From NCBI RefSeq assembly GCF_000485595.1, contig NW_014580003.1:1-22082 (forward strand): a stretch of DNA of 22,082 nt, written 5' to 3'. Shown piece after piece: positions 11,041 to 21,749 of this stretch; within the stretch, counting starts at the first letter, position 1; each line of letters starts with the position of its first letter. This DNA comes from Priapulus caudatus. Its lineage: Eukaryota > Priapulida > Priapulimorpha > Priapulimorphida > Priapulidae. The notes under the pieces were generated by a model. That model was not told the DNA's origin. It did no database searches and worked only from the letters and a program-made list of their open reading frames with translations. Made by a program: the position numbers and the translations under genes.

Positions 11041-11423
11041 TGAGGGTGTTTTTATTTATTTATTTAAGAGGGGAAGGATTGCAATATCTTATAAACGACT
11101 CTAAGTTTCAGTTATAATATGAACGAATTTGTCCTAGAATAAAAATCGTTCGGTTAAATAGCAGTTAGGTATAAATATAATTGCACTTTTGTGATTAGCC
11201 CTCGGTCAATTGTAACGTGCAAAAGAAACCGGCGGAAGCGCAATTTTTTGTCAGGGTGGCAGCAAATCTCGGAGTGTCATGTCAACAGTCAAAAAATTAA
11301 GATTTCAAAACTCACTGTTGTTTCATGACAAATGTGAATGCGTGATTATAGATATTTGTATGTATACACTATTATTTCTGCACATACTATCGTAATATAC
11401 TCTAGGGTAAAGTATCCCTTTAA

Positions 11424-12421
11424 GAAATGCTCACGTTGGTGATTGTCATCGCGTTATACATGTAGCGTTGCGTCTAAACGGAAAGGTGAAATTACTTTTG
11501 CAGAGCACTAAACATGAATATCGGAATACTATTGAAATACTATCATCACCGTGGTCTCCACGACGCATGTCTGTACACTATCCACCAAATATCACCAAAG
11601 GAGTTTTGTACGTGGTTCATAGGGCTTCATATATAACGATAATAATATATATTATGATAAGATAATAACGAAATATTTGCGCAAATCGAAGAAGCCAGCT
11701 AGCTACGACACAGATAATGAAATCACACTATACATGATAGAATGTTGTGGTGGCTTATACGCATTGCATCATCTCTGAAGAAAAATCAGCCCAAATTGCT
11801 GCTCATTTGTTGCGTCTTTGCACGAAAACACAAAGGAGAAAGGCAAACATGACTAGCTGCCGCCGGCACTTTTGTAACCACACGCCGGCATGCTTAATGA
11901 CTCGGTTTTTTCTGCAAATCGGTGCAGAAATGACGTCCACGAATCGGAGAGCGCGCGCCGCGAAGGCGGCACACACCCCTTTCGTAATATTCCGCGTTCG
12001 GCGACGCACGGTCTCGCACAGCAAAATGAAGGCGCTTCTTTATGAGATATTTCTAGTAGTGGGCGCGTGCAGTCGCTATTGACATACAGCGAACATCATG
12101 CATTCATTCGGCATGATTTCTTTGGCGATCGCGCCGCATTAGTCAGTGTGCACGGGCAACCCCGGTCGCTAATGTATGCAAATTAACACGAGCAAAGGGC
12201 TTCGACGAGTAGCCGCGGAGCATCACTATGTGGGTGGGCTTGTTGTCACTCATATATAACGCTCTGAATCGACACATTTAATGACAGTATTTTCCCGTGC
12301 CGTCTCACTCGGAAGCGGCATTGTGTTTTTCTAATACATTTCGCGCAGCGATGTGAAGTGTCTCAACCGTTTCTCTACGATATGATTAAACCCATTAGCC
12401 AAGAATACAATACGATAGTTT

Positions 12422-12424
<3 letters not shown>
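11424..12424. other. No gene seen
   Basis: Moderately AT-rich sequence, with a CpG-rich island at about 11940-12010 and an ATGCAAAT-type octamer (TATGCAAATT) near 12175-12185. Frames of up to 111 codons at 11747-12082 have no recognisable domain; in particular they lack the Cys/His spacing of a LIM domain. I searched this stretch for the missing LIM1 exon of LMX1 and did not find it. Confidence 0.5.
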
Positions 12425-12474
<50 letters not shown>

Positions 12475-12505
12475 ACACGCGCGCGGCGCACACACACACA
12501 CACCA

Positions 12506-12541
<36 letters not shown>

Positions 12542-12770
12542 CACACAACACCACACACACAACACACACACACACACAACACACACACACACACACACAC
12601 ACGTGCGCGGCGCGCGTCCGTCTCTCTCTCTCTCTCACACATCGTGCGCGCGCACACACGCACACACGCACATACACACACGCGTGCGCGCGCGTACTCT
12701 CCCCCTCTACACGGCGCGCGCGCGCACGCATCGCACGCACGCACGTACACACACGCGCGCGCATGTGTGT
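12425..12770. repeat. Compound (TA)n(CA)n(CT)n(CGCA)n microsatellite
   Basis: A (TA)n run of about 47 bp (12425-12471) is followed by a CA-rich array with CCACC and CACAACAC interruptions to about 12602. A CT run (about 12620-12637) and alternating GCGCGC/CACACG sequence to 12770 follow. The CT plus GCGC/CACACG part recurs almost exactly at 15635-15800 and begins the large direct repeat. Long purine-pyrimidine alternation of this kind is prone to Z-DNA and replication slippage. Confidence 0.9.
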
Positions 12771-14293
12771 CCGTGTGACGTAACTCCATTGCCTTTCGTC
12801 AAGCGGTCGCGTGATTTCCATGATGGAATCGGAAAGATGTGGCGTTCTGCCAGTATGCATCAGTCTGATGAACCAGGTATTGAAGCCGCATACGTGCGCA
12901 GTACTATAGTTAGCAACATTTGTGGAAGGCAAGGAAGAAAAGAACATAAGCATCGAAATAAACGAGCTACCGCAACCATGATATAAAAGGCCACGTGTGA
13001 ATCAACGGAAGTTCTAGGTTTAGTCTTCTTCGCTACAACATGGACAGACGTTTTAAGTCTGTAATCTCAAGACTTTTAAATGTCCACATAGGCTTACCAT
13101 TGAATTCGAAGATCTGAGCTAAGAATAGCGACATGATTTCTCTTTGCTGGAAAACCTTGCCTAATAAAATGCCCCAAGGTCTTATAAAAGCAAATTTCCA
13201 TGAACACATAGACTGGTCTGTTAACCATGGTTTATTACAAAACACAGTGTTTGAATTATATCGATGTGTTTGACAGGATACTGTTGCAATCCTCAAATAG
13301 CTCACCAGCCAATTTCGTTAAGAAATGTTGTCACGTGCGATAAAAACATTTAAGGCTGTGGTTTGGTTATTTATGAAGCTGTCGCTCGACTATATCACTC
13401 ACTGGAAATTAGAAGCGATTCTAAATATTTGTTGCTACGGTTATCGCCGGACGTTATTCGTGGTGCGTAACGTGTGTAACACTCACTGGAAACATAGTTA
13501 CCAAGTTTCTAAAATGCGTCAAAACCTTACGGTTCGGTCGTTATCGCTACAGATTGTCTTGACATTTGACCTACTCAACGTAATTTGCTAATTTTATCTT
13601 TTTTATGAATAACGATGTACTTGTTACAAAATGAAAAATACAACACAAGACACATCGTTTCTGAGTGAACATCTGGAATCCATTTACAACATGAAACACT
13701 TTACTAAACAATGCAATAACACTGCCATCGTTACTGAGAAGGCTTAGTTAGAAGTTTAAATTTCATTTTATCGGTGAACTCGGAAGATAAGAACAACGGC
13801 AACATTTCACTTGTTCCTTGCTTCACATTGCCGCCGCTATAATAACAATTGACAGTATCTGCTATTGCATGGCCAAACCCATATAGTTACTACTTGATGC
13901 TCGAATAACTTATATTCTTGCTTGCTTACTAAAATTCTAGGCGATTCAAGTTCAGACGAGAATAGTCATATTCGGTTGGATGGAAGCGCGGGGGCCCGAA
14001 GCCGGCCAGAACGATTCTTACTACATCCCAGCGTCGGTGCTCCCTCAAGGGCTTCCTTGAAATTAGCTCAAAACCGTGTAGAAAGGTATGTACTATAATA
14101 TTATATACTAATAACTATATATATATATATATAATATATTATTAGGACAATAAGGACGGCGACACTAATCACAAGAATGCTTTAAAACTTCTTTGCATTG
14201 CTCCTGGAAGACAGAGGTTGTGTCGTAAGCTTGCTACGGAATAAATATATGACAACACATTGATATATTATATATAGAAATATGTTCATGTAT
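12601..14293. repeat. 1.7-kb direct repeat, copy 1
   Basis: From ACGTGCGCGG at 12601 to TAGAAATATGTT near 14293 the sequence recurs at about 15635-17405, an offset of about 3.03 to 3.1 kb. Landmarks align in order, for example GTGACGTAAC (12774 and 15805), AAGCGGTCGCGTGATTTCCA, CACTCACTGGAAA and the homeobox exon. Differences are mainly single-base insertions and deletions. Copy 1 is bounded by a TA/CA microsatellite on the left and a CA microsatellite (14301) on the right. It therefore looks like a piece inserted or mis-joined between simple repeats. Confidence 0.9.
13941..14085 (+). pseudogene. Misplaced second copy of LMX1 homeobox exon (N-terminal half)
   Basis: This duplicates the homeobox exon at 16990-17135 but lies upstream of the LIM2 exon, the reverse of the normal LIM-LIM-homeobox order. 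A TTCTAG acceptor ends at 13940. The exon then opens with SDSSSDENS if the LIM2 exon supplied the first base. From 13999 to 14085 a continuous frame reads ARTILTTSQRR, a scrambled stretch, then EISSKPCRK, which is the first half of an LMX1 homeodomain. It ends in phase 0 at a good donor (AAAG|GTATGT, GT at 14086). A one-base frame discontinuity lies between the acidic start and the homeobox, and the residues expected to read AFKASF are garbled. It could be a genuine exon duplication, but an assembly artefact is at least as likely. Confidence 0.8.
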
Positions 14294-14296
14294 AAG

Positions 14297-14300
<4 letters not shown>

Positions 14301-14371
<71 letters not shown>

Positions 14372-14376
14372 ACACA
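14301..14376. repeat. (CA)n microsatellite
   Basis: A nearly pure CA run with one CATACA interruption. It sits immediately right of duplication copy 1 and just before the DNA that leads to the LIM2 exon. This makes it a candidate junction for a mis-join or a slippage-driven rearrangement. Confidence 0.95.
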
Positions 14377-14895
14377 TTTACTTAGACTACGCAGCGGGCA
14401 ACATTGATTTATGTTTCATGGCACGTGAAATGCTCTGCACCGATAACAATGCAGCATTTTTTCAGTAATATAACAGGTGTACATGGGAAAAGAGAAAAAC
14501 TTCTTTGAAGATTATACCGAGTTTGTAAATGACAACGCATAGCAGCACGACGAACTCGAATTACCTATATAGATTCATGCATTTATATGATGTCCTAGTT
14601 TTTCTGTTTGTGTTTGTTTGTTTGTTTGTGTTTGTTTGTTTGTTTGTGTTTGTGTGTGTGTACGCGTGTATGCGGTTGAAAGCTGTTACACATTTATTTG
14701 TTGAAATACCATTGTGATAGCATTTACACTACTTGACACGCATCGACTGAGCCTTTCCTAGCCACAAGAAACCGGATGCAATCCCTCTGTAGTATTCGCC
14801 GCCATTGCAAGTGAACTTTCTAACAAATTATGGCCTCTGAAGTATTTACGAAAAAAGGATAACATCGGTCTAATGCGGGCGTATTTAATTTTCAG
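14377..14895 (+). other. LMX1 intron upstream of LIM2, with (GTTT)n repeat
   Basis: Non-coding DNA directly upstream of the LIM2 exon, containing a TTTG/GTTT tetranucleotide repeat with GT steps at about 14602-14661. It ends in a pyrimidine-rich acceptor, TTTAATTTTCAG, at 14895. No LIM1 exon is present in this interval. Confidence 0.7.
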
Positions 14896-15113
14896 AATAT
14901 ACGGGACAAAGTGTTGCGGATGTATGCAACCTATCCCGTCCACCGAGTTGGTTATGCGAGCCCTGGGTAACGTCTATCACCTGCACTGCTTCACGTGCGT
15001 CGTGTGCGGACACCAGCTGCAGAAGGGCGATCAGTTTGTGATTCGTGAGGGGCAGCTTTTCTGTAGGACCGACTTCGAACGCGAACTGGCCATGTTCCAA
15101 CACAGTCCCAAGA
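14896..15113 (+). CDS. LMX1-type LIM-homeobox factor, exon for second LIM domain
   Basis: LMX1 proteins are nuclear transcription factors with two zinc-binding LIM domains, which bind cofactors such as LDB/Chip, and a DNA-binding homeodomain. This exon encodes a complete LIM domain. Zinc ligands are in the canonical order: Cys at 14912 and 14921, His at 14978, Cys at 14987, 14996 and 15005, Cys at 15062 and Asp at 15071. The spacing is C-x2-C-x18-H-x2-C-x2-C-x2-C-x18-C-x2-D. The stretches STELVMRALGNVYHLHCF and KGDQFVIREGQLFC match the LMX1 LIM2 signature, seen in vertebrates as TEFVMRAL...KGDEFVLKEGQLLC. It starts after a TTTTCAG acceptor (phase 2) and stops at a perfect A|GTAAGTG donor at 15114, leaving one codon base for the next exon. 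Unlike the homeobox exons it has no frame break. LMO and other LHX genes are less likely given the KGDQFV...EGQLFC pattern and the linked homeobox. Confidence 0.9.
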
Positions 15114-15251
15114 GTAAGTGCACGCAAGCTAGCGTAGAAAATCAATGTGGCGTAAGTGTGGGCGCATCATGGTGTACGACCAACCACACGCTCAGCATGC
15201 CGCCGATACATTACCTACACTCACATACATACATACACGTGCAAGCATTCT

Positions 15252-15425
15252 TTCAATTTCCCATGACAAACTAGAATGTCTTACTGAACTTCGTCGTTCC
15301 ACGGGAGTCTTACGTACTATCAATATCAATGATAATTACAATATAGGCATATATTTCCACGACAAAAAAGCATTCCTCAACTTCGTCCTTCCACGGGAGT
15401 CTGACCTTCTTTCAATGGCAATATA
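15252..15425. repeat. About 91-bp tandem direct repeat, two copies
   Basis: CTTCGTCGTTCCACGGGAGT (15290-15309) recurs as CTTCGTCCTTCCACGGGAGT (15380-15399). Flanking similarity is weaker: TTTCCCATGACAAACTAGAA against TTTCCACGACAAAAAAGCAT, and TATCAATATCAAT against TTTCAATGGCAAT. It lies in the intron after LIM2 and has no coding potential. Confidence 0.75.
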
Positions 15426-15528
15426 TGGACATACCCCTACATAAGTATACATATACACGAACACATGTATTTGTATATATCTCGCTCGTCTTTCATTCGA
15501 CATGCACACAGGCACACGCACTCGCATT

Positions 15529-17405
<1,877 letters not shown>

Positions 17406-17497
17406 CATAATATTATTTATTATATTATATAATATATTTATATATATATAATATATCAGTAAGAATAAATAGATGCGACAAAAGCCAAGAAATAATC

Positions 17498-17527
17498 TCT
17501 CTCTCCTCTCTCTCTCTCTGCTGTGTG

Positions 17528-17559
<32 letters not shown>

Positions 17560-17665
17560 TGCGTGCGTGTGTGTGTGTAGTGTGTGTGTGTGTGTGTGGT
17601 GTGGTGTGTAAGTGTGTTGTGTGTGTGTGTGTGTGCGTGTGTGTGTGTTGTGTATGTGTGTGTGC
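17498..17665. repeat. Compound (CT)n(TG)n(GTGC)n microsatellite
   Basis: CT repeats at about 17498-17520 are followed by a TG array that includes six tandem GTGC/GCGT units (about 17540-17567), then further TG runs with irregular G or A interruptions. The minus-strand Thr-His frames here are artefacts. Confidence 0.95.
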
Positions 17666-17962
17666 ACCTTCTAACAACCATCGTCCGTGCCGTCGTCTGT
17701 AACGTTCGCACTACATCTCATCAGCACCATTTCCCAATAATTCCTCCTCGTGCGTACGGGTAAATAAAATGACTAACTTGCAATCTCCGATTGGCTCACA
17801 TGCAATAAGATCTTTCCTTACTTCGCTTACTTCTTTTAATTTTCCTACTCTTGCTTATCCCTTCCTTTCTTAACTTCCTTACTCCAGCGGCTTTATACGC
17901 CTTTCTAATTACGTTGAATTGGGAGCCAACATCCCATCCATCAGATTATGTTCTTAATTTAG

Positions 17963-18047
17963 GTACGGGAAACCATTAGCGGCTAAGAAAACAGGTCTCA
18001 GCGTAAGAGTAGTATCAGAGTCTTGTTCCAAAATCAAAGAGCCATAG
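17963..18047 (+). CDS. LMX1 homeobox exon, C-terminal half of homeodomain (frame-broken)
   Basis: The exon begins at a phase-0 acceptor (AATTTAG|GTACGG), matching the phase-0 end of the previous exon at PCRK. It encodes VRET, then TGLSVRVV (17991-18014) and FQNQRA (18026-18043). These correspond to the VRETLAAxTGLSVRVVQ and VWFQNQRAK parts of the LMX1 homeodomain, the second being the DNA-recognition helix. It ends at a good donor (TAG|GTAAGAG, GT at 18048), close to the usual position after RAK. Extra single bases, for example in ACCATTAGC and AGTATCAGAGTCTTG, create an apparent stop and frame shifts, including loss of a clean Trp codon before Phe-Gln-Asn. An intact gene with base errors in the sequence explains this best. 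The remaining C-terminal exons are not seen before the window ends. Confidence 0.85.
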
Positions 18048-18549
18048 GTAAGAGTGGTTTACAAACATAGGTCGCGAAATTGCCACAACCATTCGAGATT
18101 GAAGAGTGTTCAACGGGTTGCATTAGAAAACTCAAGATAAATGAAACATGAAGGAATTGTTACAATGTTTGATTAGCGGACCTCATAGAGTCCATTATAT
18201 TCACCATGTCAGGTTCATTTCATGCTTTAGGGTATACACGCAGTACAGTGATGTATATTATTGTGAGTTAGTTTATAGACGTACGCTATTGTCCCAACAT
18301 TGTTTTCTCGGTTATATCAAAAAGTAGAAAGCCGTAGCTTCCAACGGCTGTTATACTCTTTGTTACATTACCCCTGCTTAACGTTATCAAAGCAATGTGA
18401 TCGACTGAACGTGATACGTGCGCGCCCCTTGCTCATTTCACTATGATGTGATTTATTTCGAGTCGTAATATTTCTGCTAGACTGAACGAAGATACAACGA
18501 TAAGCCAGCGCAATAAGTAGCAGCTTCATAGGCTTCCAAAAATTTTAGG
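18048..18549 (+). other. Intron sequence before the transposon
   Basis: Unique-looking DNA following the homeobox donor. I recognise no coding exon, RNA gene or repeat in it. It is presumably the start of the next LMX1 intron, into which the element at 18550 onward has inserted. Confidence 0.55.
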
Positions 18550-18870
18550 CTCAAGGTGGTCACTTTGCGAAGAAAGCACCAAATTTTTGCAGCCGGAATG
18601 CCTCTTTGAACCTAGTTACAGAAATTATTTAGGGGTGGATCGCCCGCAAAAAATCTGACCCCTCTAAAGGGGCGTGGCAGCCTTGTTTCAAAATGGCCGC
18701 CATAATTTGAAATACATAGTAATTATTTGGAGGGTTGATTTTTAATTGTAAAAATACGTCTAAGATTGGTATCATAATAAAAGTAATAATGAGTAAGAGG
18801 TATATATATACTATTATGTTTTTATTTTTTTCAGGCTACATAAGCGTAATGACGTCATTAAACCACGCAT
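18550..18870. repeat. Left inverted repeat of the element
   Basis: The strongest part is 18574-18705. It contains GCACCAAATTTTTGCA, TGGATCGCCCGCAAAAAATC, CCTCTAAAGGGGCGTGGCA and TTTCAAAATGGCCGCCAT, each with an inverted counterpart at the right end. By eye I estimate roughly 70% identity there. Inward matching to GACGTCATTA...CCACGC (18851-18868) is weaker. Confidence 0.7.
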
Positions 18871-19559
18871 GTTACTATTATTATATGTATTATAAGGAGC
18901 AACTTTACAGTGGCAAACATATATTGTGGCTAAATATTCTTAAATGAAATCTATAGCTATGTGGAATCAAATTGATATTTATATGAATTACTAAAACACA
19001 TATAATTGTGAAGCGTCGAATTTGTCATGACTCATATACGCTCAAATTGTGCTATACTGCCTGTGTTATCGGTTTAACTGACCATTTCCACAATAGTATG
19101 CGCATATATGGGTATTGAATTAAAGGCTCCTTAGTGATTGAAGTCATAGTACAATATTATTTTTATGACATGGCCCCTTGGAAAAATACGCATACCATAT
19201 GTTTAGTATTATTACTTTATTCATATGGCAACATTTGGTTAGCTTTATCATATTTATAAAATTTAAGAATCAAACAAGTAAAGAGTAGACGTTTATATTT
19301 ATTACCAAGATCATTATGTATTATAATACTTAAAAACTGTTATACATTCTAGATATTAGAGCTCTCAGCATAAGACTTCTTCCATTTGCATATAGTGATT
19401 CACACCATACAAACTGTAGAAGCAATTGTCAAAAACTAAATGACACATTTGTACAGAGAGACTTGTCATGTGTAAGAAACCACTGATGACACCAAATCTC
19501 AAAGAACAATCTCCCACTATTCGAACAACAGCACTCAAAGAAGACACAGCCAAAGATAA
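18871..19559. other. AT-rich interior of the element, left side
   Basis: AT-rich sequence without recognisable coding content, lying between the left inverted repeat and the first recognisable piece of the relict gene. Coding traces may begin by about 19470 (a 109-codon open frame starts at 19468), but the part before 19560 matches nothing I can place. Confidence 0.5.
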
Positions 19560-21089
19560 GCATCAGGTGCCGGGGTCTCTAAAGGCAAAACTGTGCTCTG
19601 TTCCGAATGTAATACATACTTGGTCGTCCACTCAGCGGCAATCTAACCAAATTCTTTGCGCCATAAGAAACCCAGGCCTGCCCACGCATGCACTCTCAGA
19701 CATGGAAGCCTCGACACTGGCACAAAGTCAGACCTTGGGTTGCTTGCAGGCAACATACCTGATCGCTGTAGGTCCCAATTGTTGCTCCAGTGGTTGATGC
19801 TGATTGGTATGCAATTACTGCACTTTACTCCCACTAAATGTCAGGACCAACTTCAATGACTACGCGGAGGGCAGAGCGCTGTGTTTCATGCCCTACACCG
19901 ACGGCGTCTGCAGAAGAGTGAAGGCGCCTTGACGTAGTGTGGGATCGTAACCTTGATAACCGAGTCTGATAGCAGGGGCACGAAGCAAGCAGCAGACGCT
20001 GGAAACGCTAGACGGTTACGCAAGACTACACCGGCCTTCAAGCCAACTGGTCGTCATTGCCTAAAGCGATTACGCACAAGAAGACTATTTAACTTTCTGC
20101 TGCCCCTCACATTGGCGAGGAAACACCTCCAGATGGAAAGGAACTAGTGTTCAACATTCGCGAACAGGTGTGAAATGCAGCAGAGTCGAACAAGGACACT
20201 TCTAAGCCCTCCAGAGCCATTGCACCATGCGGAGGCAGATACTCGATCATGATCCACGTGGCTTATTGTGTCGTTCCGGGATACACAAACGTAACCATTC
20301 GAACAGTGGAACTGGATGTTGTACGTGAGGGCCTGGCATGTGTACAGTTAGTCAATCCCTCCACATCGAAAAACTGTGGGATCGCCTTTTGCAGCAGAAA
20401 GGCATTCTGCGGTTACATCGAGCCCAGCATACCATTTTCATCTGATCATCGACAGCAAAAGTGCATCGGCTCTTCTACTATTCCAAACAGCTTTTCACTG
20501 GGCTGTGACACATTGTGTCATCAATTCTCACCTGGACGCGCGGAAGAAGACGGCTGGAACGTATGTGGAACACCCGTTTGAATCGACTCGACTGTATCGC
20601 TTCTGCGCAGCTGGTCAATAACACCAGTGCTAGCAGGTCGGGATCAGACCCGAACTGCAAAACCATCCCATAGGTTACAGTATCGCTGTAGTAATAGCAG
20701 AGCGTGTGGAACTGGACACCCTGTGACGAGGCCAGGAAGCATCTGTTTGCGCACGTGGGATCCAGATCATTGGAAAATTATCCCCGTGACAGAGACATCA
20801 CTCTTGCAACCATTGCAAACGATGCCGTTTATCAGTGGCCACATATGGGTCAAGACCACTGCCAGCTCGACCTGTGCTTCCCAGTCAACTGGATGGGGAT
20901 GGAAGATGCAGGCCAGCTTCGGATGGTCATCCGTAACTCGGACGACACTACGGAGGCATCAAAAGCTTGGTCACGAGACTTATCCGATGTGGGAGGCTAA
21001 AACAACTTGCAGAGGCGTTTGCAAGTGCAATAAGTAACGAACTTTCTTGCACCGAGCTGTGCGTGTGTCAAGGAAGCTGTGCACAATAA
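19560..21089 (+). pseudogene. Frameshifted relict of a multicopy PIN/FEN-like protein with C-terminal CXC tail
   Basis: Pieces in all three plus frames follow the order of a large uncharacterised family I recall from many arthropod and cnidarian genomes: SLDTGTKSDL (about 19702-19731), DGMQLLHFTPTK, NFNDYAEG (19855-19878), LDVVWDRNLDNRV (19928-19966, then TGA), PDGKELVFNIREQV (20129-20170, then TGA), EADTRS (20232-20249), MIHVAYCV and TIRTVELDVV (20249-20323), ALLLFQTAFHWAVT and GCDT (20501-20512), KKTAGTYVEHPFESTRLYRF, SRSLENYPRDRD, then CRGVCKCNK and LSCTELCVCQGSCAQ ending at TAA 21087-21089. EADTR, DTDVV (here ELDVV) and TGCDT resemble the three acidic clusters of PIN/FEN1/XPG nucleases. 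The tail resembles a TSO1/tesmin CXC motif. At least eight frame changes and two stops make it non-functional as written. Decay and sequencing error cannot be separated. Confidence 0.7.
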
Positions 21090-21740
21090 GTACGATTATC
21101 GATATTGCTCAGAGACGAGTATATGTCCACGTTTATATTGTTGCAGGATAGGGGACCATATCATGGCAAGTGACAGCTAGTAATTTGTTACTAATTTTCA
21201 CATTATTAGTGACTGGATGCAACAGAGCGTACTCAAATCAAGTGTTAAATGGTTGGTGATGGCTGGCATTATTGTGCTATAAGACTTGATATGCAACTGA
21301 GCACAATTAGTGACTGAATGCAACAGGGACATACTCAAATAGTATTCTGATAGTATACTACGTTCATTCATATCACACTATATAGCCAAACAGAATCCTC
21401 TCTTCTCATCTCTCGAGTCTCCTCTCTCTCTCTCGGCGTGTGTTGCATATCTAGTATATATATAAGTAATTTAACCGTCAACTCTACTTTACAATAGCTA
21501 TTGAACACCATATCACGCTTAGTATGTAACGAATGATAACAAATATCAAATAGTATCTATATATTGGTGTGTATTGACGTTCATTCATTGTTGAATGTGA
21601 GTCAGCGATTCATAAATAAATGGTAGAATTGCATATCATGTTCACATTTAATTAGCTATTATTATACTTTATTTACCATATATATTGCGCTGTTGAATGC
21701 AGACGGAAACCGCGTCTATACTCGCATGTTATCCATAATA
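21090..21740. other. AT-rich interior of the element, right side
   Basis: Non-coding sequence between the relict gene and the right inverted repeat. It contains a short direct repeat (21201-21345), a CT run at about 21395-21434, and AATAAA-like hexamers near 21614 that could have served as a poly(A) signal for the element's gene. No other feature is recognised. Confidence 0.5.
21201..21345. repeat. About 101-bp-spaced direct repeat
   Basis: ATTAGTGACTGGATGCAACA followed by GAGCGTACTCAAAT (about 21205-21238) recurs as ATTAGTGACTGAATGCAACA followed by GGGACATACTCAAAT (about 21306-21340). The matching core is about 34 bp with a few substitutions. It lies downstream of the relict gene inside the element. 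Confidence 0.8.
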
Positions 21741-21749
21741 TAAAGGGCG

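Larger units (their letters stand above)
10804..11423. mobile_element. 612-bp MITE with TTAA target duplication
   Basis: The tetranucleotide TTAA stands at 10804-10807 and at 11420-11423. Directly inside, the left end reads AGGGACACGTGACCCTAGGG (10808-10827). The reverse complement of the right end (11400-11419) reads AGGGATACTTTACCCTAGAG. These match at 16 of 20 positions. The 612-bp interior has no coding frame. This is the architecture of a non-autonomous DNA transposon. TTAA target sites are used by the piggyBac and Kolobok superfamilies. The AGGG ends fit such an element, but I cannot choose between them without a library search. It also holds a perfect hairpin (10987-11007) and a 14-bp tandem repeat (11013-11040). 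Confidence 0.85.

Noticed and set aside
11747-12082. Candidate LIM1 exon of LMX1
   Set aside because: The frame has scattered Cys and His but not the C-x2-C...H-x2-C spacing of a LIM domain, and lacks the expected splice phase. The real LIM1 exon is probably outside the window.
13033-13305. 90-codon minus-strand frame in duplication copy 1
   Set aside because: The corresponding DNA in copy 2 (about 16080-16345) does not keep the frame, and there is no domain match. Both lie within the duplicated intronic segment.
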